Shown here: positions 6,488-9,573 of the stretch, one piece after another | Layout: every line of letters starts with the position of its first letter | How positions within the stretch are numbered: position 1 is the first letter of the stretch | Source: Kiritimatiellia bacterium | GTDB lineage: Bacteria; Verrucomicrobiota; Kiritimatiellia; SLAD01 | Length of the DNA: 9,573 nucleotides | Assembly (NCBI GenBank): GCA_007128275.1 | Contig: SKXR01000228.1 | Coordinates: forward strand, 1-9,573 | Reading direction: 5' to 3' | Position numbers and translations under genes: made by a program | The notes under the pieces: model-generated | Databases searched by the model: none | Told to the model about the DNA's origin: nothing | What the model saw: only the letters and a program-made list of their open reading frames with translations

Positions 6488-7336
6488 ATGAAAGTAATTG
6501 TCATAGGCGCCCTCGGTATGTTGGGGCGCGATGTGATGGAGGCCAGCGAGGGGGCGGGAAACAAGACGCTGGGCTTCGATCTCCCGGAATTGGACATCAC
6601 CAATTATCCGGACATGCGGTCCGCGTTGCCCGAGGCCGACCGGATCGTCAATTGCGCCGCCTACACGCGCGTGGACGATGCGGAGACCGAACGGGATGTC
6701 GCGTTCGCCGTGAATTCAGAGGGCGCGCGGAACTTGGCGCGACTCAGTCTTCGGCGGATGGTGCCCGTGATCCATCTCAGCACGGATTACGTCTTCGATG
6801 GACATACGAAACGCGCCTACGACGAAAAGGACCGGGTCAATCCGTTGAACATTTACGGGACCAGCAAGCTGGCCGGCGAAAAAGCGTTGCGGGCGGGCGG
6901 TGGCCCGTATCTAATCGTCCGGACGCAGTCGTTGTTCGGGAAGCACGGGCCGAATTTCGTACGGGCCATTGCCCGTAAGCTTCGCGAAAGCAACGACCCG
7001 CTTCGCGTCGTGGATGATCAGGTATCGGCGCCGACGTACACCCGGCACTTGGCCGACGCGTTGATCCGCCTGATGGAGGCCGGATCGGAAGGCATCGTGC
7101 ATGTGACGGCGTCGGGTTCCTGTTCGTGGTATGAATTTGCATGCGCCATTGTGGAACGTCTGAAGCCGGGCCACGAAGTGGTGCCCATCCCATCGAGTGC
7201 AATGAAGCGTCCGGCCATGCGTCCGATGTATTCGTTGTTGAACAATGCGCGTTACCGGTCGTTGACCGGCCATGTCCTGCCGACCTGGCAGGAAGGCTTG
7301 GACGCTTATCTGAAAGAGGAGAGTAATTTCGAATGA
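6488..7336 (+). CDS. rfbD: dTDP-4-dehydrorhamnose reductase
   Basis: The 282-residue enzyme catalyses the last step of dTDP-L-rhamnose synthesis, the NAD(P)H reduction of dTDP-4-keto-L-rhamnose. Extended-SDR features are GALGMLG (7-13) for the nucleotide, NCAAYT (55-60), the STDYVFDG motif (98-105), the YxxxK pair Tyr123/Lys127 (YGTSK), the conserved DDQVSAPTYT (176-185), and the C-terminal RPMYSLLNN. Length is typical. The start is set by the family beginning MKVIVIGALG. The ribosome binding site is weak. It overlaps rfbB by 4 nt (ATGA). The product feeds rhamnosyltransferases of LPS O-antigen or other surface glycans. RfbA and RfbC are not in the window. Confidence 0.95.
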   Translation: MKVIVIGALGMLGRDVMEASEGAGNKTLGFDLPELDITNYPDMRSALPEADRIVNCAAYTRVDDAETERDVAFAVNSEGARNLARLSLRRMVPVIHLSTDYVFDGHTKRAYDEKDRVNPLNIYGTSKLAGEKALRAGGGPYLIVRTQSLFGKHGPNFVRAIARKLRESNDPLRVVDDQVSAPTYTRHLADALIRLMEAGSEGIVHVTASGSCSWYEFACAIVERLKPGHEVVPIPSSAMKRPAMRPMYSLLNNARYRSLTGHVLPTWQEGLDAYLKEESNFE

Positions 7337-8346
7337 AATTGATGGTCACAGGCGGAGCCGGTTTTATCGGGAGCAATTTTGTGCGTTATGTGTTGGACAC
7401 GCATACGGACGTGCACGTCGTTAATTTTGACGCCCTGACGTATGCGGGCAACTTGGAAAACCTGGCGGGTCTCGAAGAAGATTCCCGCTATGCATTTGTG
7501 CGCGGGGATATCAGCAATCCGGACGACGTGCAGGCCGTATTTGCACAATACGGATTCGACGCCGTACTGAATTTCGCCGCCGAAAGCCATGTGGACCGGA
7601 GTCTGCATTTCGGGGCGCAAGCCTTTATCCAAACCAACGTGTTGGGGACGCAACTCCTGCTGGACGCCGCGCGCAAACACGACGTACCGCGTTTCGTGCA
7701 GATCTCGACGGACGAAGTGTACGGGAGTCTGGGCGACGACGGACGGTTTTCTGAGGCCACCCCCATGGGGCCGAACAATCCCTATTCCGCGACCAAGGCC
7801 GGCGCCGATTTTCTCGTGCGCGCCGCCGAACATTCCCACGGCCTCGACGCCGTGATCACCCGCTGTTCCAACAATTACGGGCCGTATCAGTTTCCGGAAA
7901 AACTGATTCCGCTGATGATCGCCAATGCCCTCGAAGGCAAGCCCCTGCCCGTGTACGGCGACGGCATGCACGTGCGCGACTGGATTTTTGTCCTGGACCA
8001 TTGCGAAGCGATTGACACGGTGTTGCGCAAGGGCGTCAAGGGGGAGGTGTACAACATCGGCAGCATGTACGACGTGCCGAACATCGAAATCGTGAAGTTG
8101 ATCCTGAAGCATCTCGACAAACCGGAATCGCTGATCACGTACGTCAAGGACCGGCCCGGTCACGACCGTCGCTATGCCATGGACAACACCAAGATCCGCA
8201 CGGAACTCGGCTGGGAACCGAAATACACCTTCGAGCAAGGTCTAAAAACCACCATCGACTGGTATCTTGCCAACGGCCCCTGGCTTGAACACGTACGTTC
8301 CGGTCGGTATCTTCAATATTACGAGAAGCTGTATGGCGATCGCTGA
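7333..8346 (+). CDS. rfbB: dTDP-glucose 4,6-dehydratase
   Basis: The 337-residue NAD-dependent extended SDR converts dTDP-D-glucose to dTDP-4-keto-6-deoxy-D-glucose, the second step of dTDP-L-rhamnose synthesis. It shows TGGAGFIG (6-13) for NAD and AAESHVDRS (82-90). The catalytic triad region is STDEVYGSLG, with Thr126, Asp127 and Glu128, and Tyr151/Lys155 lie in YSATK. SNNYGPYQFPEKLIP (179-193) and the RPGHDRRYAMD stretch (274-284) are close to family consensus. Length is normal and there is no sign of damage. The ATG overlaps the rfbD stop; GAGGAG lies upstream at a rather long spacing. The 3' end overlaps the transporter gene by 14 nt. Confidence 0.97.
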   Translation: MKLMVTGGAGFIGSNFVRYVLDTHTDVHVVNFDALTYAGNLENLAGLEEDSRYAFVRGDISNPDDVQAVFAQYGFDAVLNFAAESHVDRSLHFGAQAFIQTNVLGTQLLLDAARKHDVPRFVQISTDEVYGSLGDDGRFSEATPMGPNNPYSATKAGADFLVRAAEHSHGLDAVITRCSNNYGPYQFPEKLIPLMIANALEGKPLPVYGDGMHVRDWIFVLDHCEAIDTVLRKGVKGEVYNIGSMYDVPNIEIVKLILKHLDKPESLITYVKDRPGHDRRYAMDNTKIRTELGWEPKYTFEQGLKTTIDWYLANGPWLEHVRSGRYLQYYEKLYGDR

Positions 8347-9262
8347 GCCATCGACCGCCCCGGCCTCTTTGCGACGCGGTCACGGTGCGCTCGCCTTCAT
8401 CCTGGTGATCCTGACATGGGCCAGCATGCCCCTGTTTCTTAAGTATTTCACCGTGTTTCTCGATGGGTGGACTGTGAACGGCGTGCGCTACAGCATCGCC
8501 GTGCTCATGTGGTTGCCCTATCTGCTGTGGCATATTCGGCGCGGCGGTTTGAGTCCCGGCATCTTCAGGGATGCCCGAATTCCGGCCTGTTGTCACTTGT
8601 TCGGGCAGGTGTGTTGGGGCTTGTCCCCGTATTACAACGACGCCAGCATCATGCATTTTATCGGGCGCAGCACCTTCCTGTTCATGATCCTGTTCGGATT
8701 TCTGCTCCTGCACGAAGAACGCCGTCTCATTGGGCGTCCGATATTCTGGGCGGGCGTGGCCGGTACGGTCCTCGGTGTGGTGTGCATGTATCTGGGCGGC
8801 GCGGAACACGGCGCCACCTCGCCGCTGGGCGTCCTGCTCCTGCTGGGGGCGGGGGCGGGCTGGGCCTCGTACGGGGTCACCGTGAAGAAGTACATGGGCC
8901 GCCACCGCGCACGACTCAGTTTCGCCGTGATCAGTCTCTACTCGGTGCCCGCCTTGCTTGCGATGATGTTCCTGTTCGGGGACTGGCGGATGATCGCCGA
9001 TCTCCCGCTCCCCACATGGGGCTGGCTGGGTTTGTCCGCTGTGACCGGCATTGCCATGGCTCATGTGCTCTTGTATGTCGTCATCAAACAGTTTGGCCCG
9101 ATCGTGTCCGACGGCGTCTTCCAATTGATCCCGTTTATGACGGTCGTGGGCGCCTATCTCCTGTTCGGTGAACGGATGACGTCGCTGCAATGGCTGGGCG
9201 GGTTAATCTTGATCGGCGCGGCGTACGCCCTGCTGCTGGCCAAACGCGAATCCGGAAGTTAA
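8333..9262 (+). CDS. EamA/DMT-family membrane transporter
   Basis: The 309-residue integral membrane protein has about ten helices in two repeated five-helix halves, as in the drug/metabolite transporter superfamily. Approximate helices are 18-38, 46-66, 83-100, 107-127, 135-154, 163-183, 195-215, 227-247, 258-278 and 284-302. Each half has the typical helix end followed by acidic and basic residues, LLHEERR (125-131) and LLFGERM (276-282). The N-terminus is hydrophilic and has no signal peptide. The start at 8333 overlaps rfbB by 14 nt. An earlier TTG lacks support because it would lie deep within rfbB. Substrate is unknown; DMT members export amino acids, drugs or nucleotide sugars, or flip lipid-linked sugars. 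Coupling to rfbB suggests a sugar- or envelope-related substrate, but that is inference. Confidence 0.9.
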   Translation: MAIAEPSTAPASLRRGHGALAFILVILTWASMPLFLKYFTVFLDGWTVNGVRYSIAVLMWLPYLLWHIRRGGLSPGIFRDARIPACCHLFGQVCWGLSPYYNDASIMHFIGRSTFLFMILFGFLLLHEERRLIGRPIFWAGVAGTVLGVVCMYLGGAEHGATSPLGVLLLLGAGAGWASYGVTVKKYMGRHRARLSFAVISLYSVPALLAMMFLFGDWRMIADLPLPTWGWLGLSAVTGIAMAHVLLYVVIKQFGPIVSDGVFQLIPFMTVVGAYLLFGERMTSLQWLGGLILIGAAYALLLAKRESGS

Positions 9263-9281
9263 TAACCTATAAGCTATTACC

Positions 9282-9372
9282 AGGCAGGGCGGTGTGACGG
9301 CGACATCGCCGTACCCCGATGATGATCAAGACGGGCAAGCTTGTTTTTGCCGCTACGTCACTGTCCCTGCCT
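9282..9372. repeat. Structured inverted-repeat element between convergent genes
   Basis: AGGCAGGG (9282-9289) is matched by CCCTGCCT (9365-9372). After a small internal loop, GTGACG (9294-9299) is matched by CGTCAC (9356-9361), giving a stem of 14 pairs. Inside are a hairpin ACGGCG-ACAT-CGCCGT (9297-9312), whose base partly competes with the outer stem, and a hairpin GGCAA/TTGCC (9334-9338 and 9347-9351). The whole folds as a three-way junction. It lies between the transporter gene and the oppositely oriented tRNA, so a bidirectional terminator or a small REP/MITE-like element are the two main readings. Confidence 0.6.
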
Positions 9373-9375
9373 TCT

Positions 9376-9410
9376 AAAAATCGAAAATCGAAAATCGGCA
9401 ATCGACAATC
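9376..9410 (-). repeat. Degenerate heptad array next to tRNA-Arg
   Basis: Read on the minus strand there are five in-register 7-bp units: GATTGTC, GATTGCC, GATTTTC, GATTTTC and GATTTTT. They begin 3 nt after the encoded CCA of the tRNA, so they form its 3' trailer. The T-rich units could help end or process the transcript, but there is no strong hairpin just before them. Confidence 0.7.
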
Positions 9411-9413
9411 CCC

Positions 9414-9490
9414 TGGTGCCCTCGGCGTGGTTCGAACACGCGGCCTCCGGATTAGGAATCCAGCGCTCTGTCCAGCTGAGCTACGAGGGC
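9414..9490 (-). tRNA. tRNA-Arg (anticodon CCU, reads AGG)
   Basis: A complete 77-nt cloverleaf is seen on the minus strand. The acceptor stem is GCCCTCG paired with CGAGGGC. The D stem is GCTC/GAGC. The anticodon stem is CTGGA/TCCGG around loop TTCCTAA, giving anticodon CCT. The T arm is GCGTG-TTCGAAC-CACGC. Discriminator A and CCA are encoded in the DNA. All stems pair without mismatch except one G-T, so it should be functional. It stands alone and convergent with the transporter gene. Confidence 0.97.
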
Positions 9491-9519
9491 GGGAAGACAG
9501 GTTCTAGGTTGACGGTTAT

Positions 9520-9547
9520 AGGGTATCGTAGGCTTTGTCGCTGTCAA
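9520..9547 (-). promoter_or_regulatory. Promoter of the tRNA-Arg gene
   Basis: A perfect TTGACA (9542-9547) and TACCCT (9520-9525, three of six consensus bases) are 16 bp apart on the minus strand, about 30 nt before the mature 5' end. The strong -35 and position support a promoter; the -10 is poor and GC-rich. Confidence 0.5.
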
Positions 9548-9573
9548 TCATTGCTATTGACGATGTGCGGTGA

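Noticed and set aside
7306..9190. Two long reverse open frames opposite rfbB and the transporter gene
   Set aside because: Histidine- and arginine-rich translations typical of antisense shadows; the plus strand has unmistakable RfbB and DMT sequences.
9414..9490. tRNA-Arg as an integration (att) site for a genomic island
   Set aside because: tRNA-Arg genes are common targets, but no direct repeat of the tRNA 3' end, integrase or mobile gene is visible in the window.

Overview
This is a densely packed bacterial chromosome segment of fairly high GC content. It holds nine protein genes or gene parts and one tRNA gene. There are no insertion sequences, phage genes or CRISPR arrays. A heptosyltransferase-family (GT9) glycosyltransferase and dTDP-rhamnose genes point to a Gram-negative-type envelope with LPS or another rhamnose-containing surface glycan. 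The genus cannot be read from the sequence. The gene mix would fit a member of the PVC superphylum or a similar environmental lineage, but this is only an impression.

Region 1 (1-3935, minus strand) is a membrane-organisation operon, read from right to left. It starts with a long NfeD with a ClpP-like serine protease domain, followed by a short NfeD with membrane segments and an OB-fold only. Next comes a secreted or membrane-anchored beta-helix (bactofilin-like) protein with a polytopic C-terminus, then the flotillin-like FloA, cut off by the window edge. A sigma70-like promoter lies just ahead of the first gene. NfeD/flotillin pairs are a known partnership, and the beta-helix protein between them is the unusual member.

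Region 2 (3900-4224) is a divergent intergenic stretch of 325 bases. It contains the nfeD promoter, a GC-rich hairpin, a possible small ORF, a weak forward promoter and a short heptanucleotide repeat next to the ribosome binding site of the next gene.

Region 3 (4225-6462, plus strand) carries a pteridine-reductase-type SDR (FolM/PTR1-like), FolB (dihydroneopterin aldolase) and a GT9 glycosyltransferase, and ends in a probable terminator. The first two belong to folate or tetrahydromonapterin metabolism. Between them lies a tandem heptamer with a complementary anti-repeat that could form nested hairpins.

Region 4 (6488-9262, plus strand) is rfbD-rfbB and a ten-helix EamA/DMT transporter, all overlapping and probably translationally coupled. 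They give the last and the second steps of dTDP-L-rhamnose synthesis plus a transporter. RfbA and RfbC are not in the window.

Region 5 (9263-9573) has a structured inverted-repeat element, a second heptad array, and tRNA-Arg(CCU) on the minus strand with its own promoter. The most notable unexplained signal is a set of degenerate 7-bp repeats that all begin with GA and occur at four separate intergenic sites.
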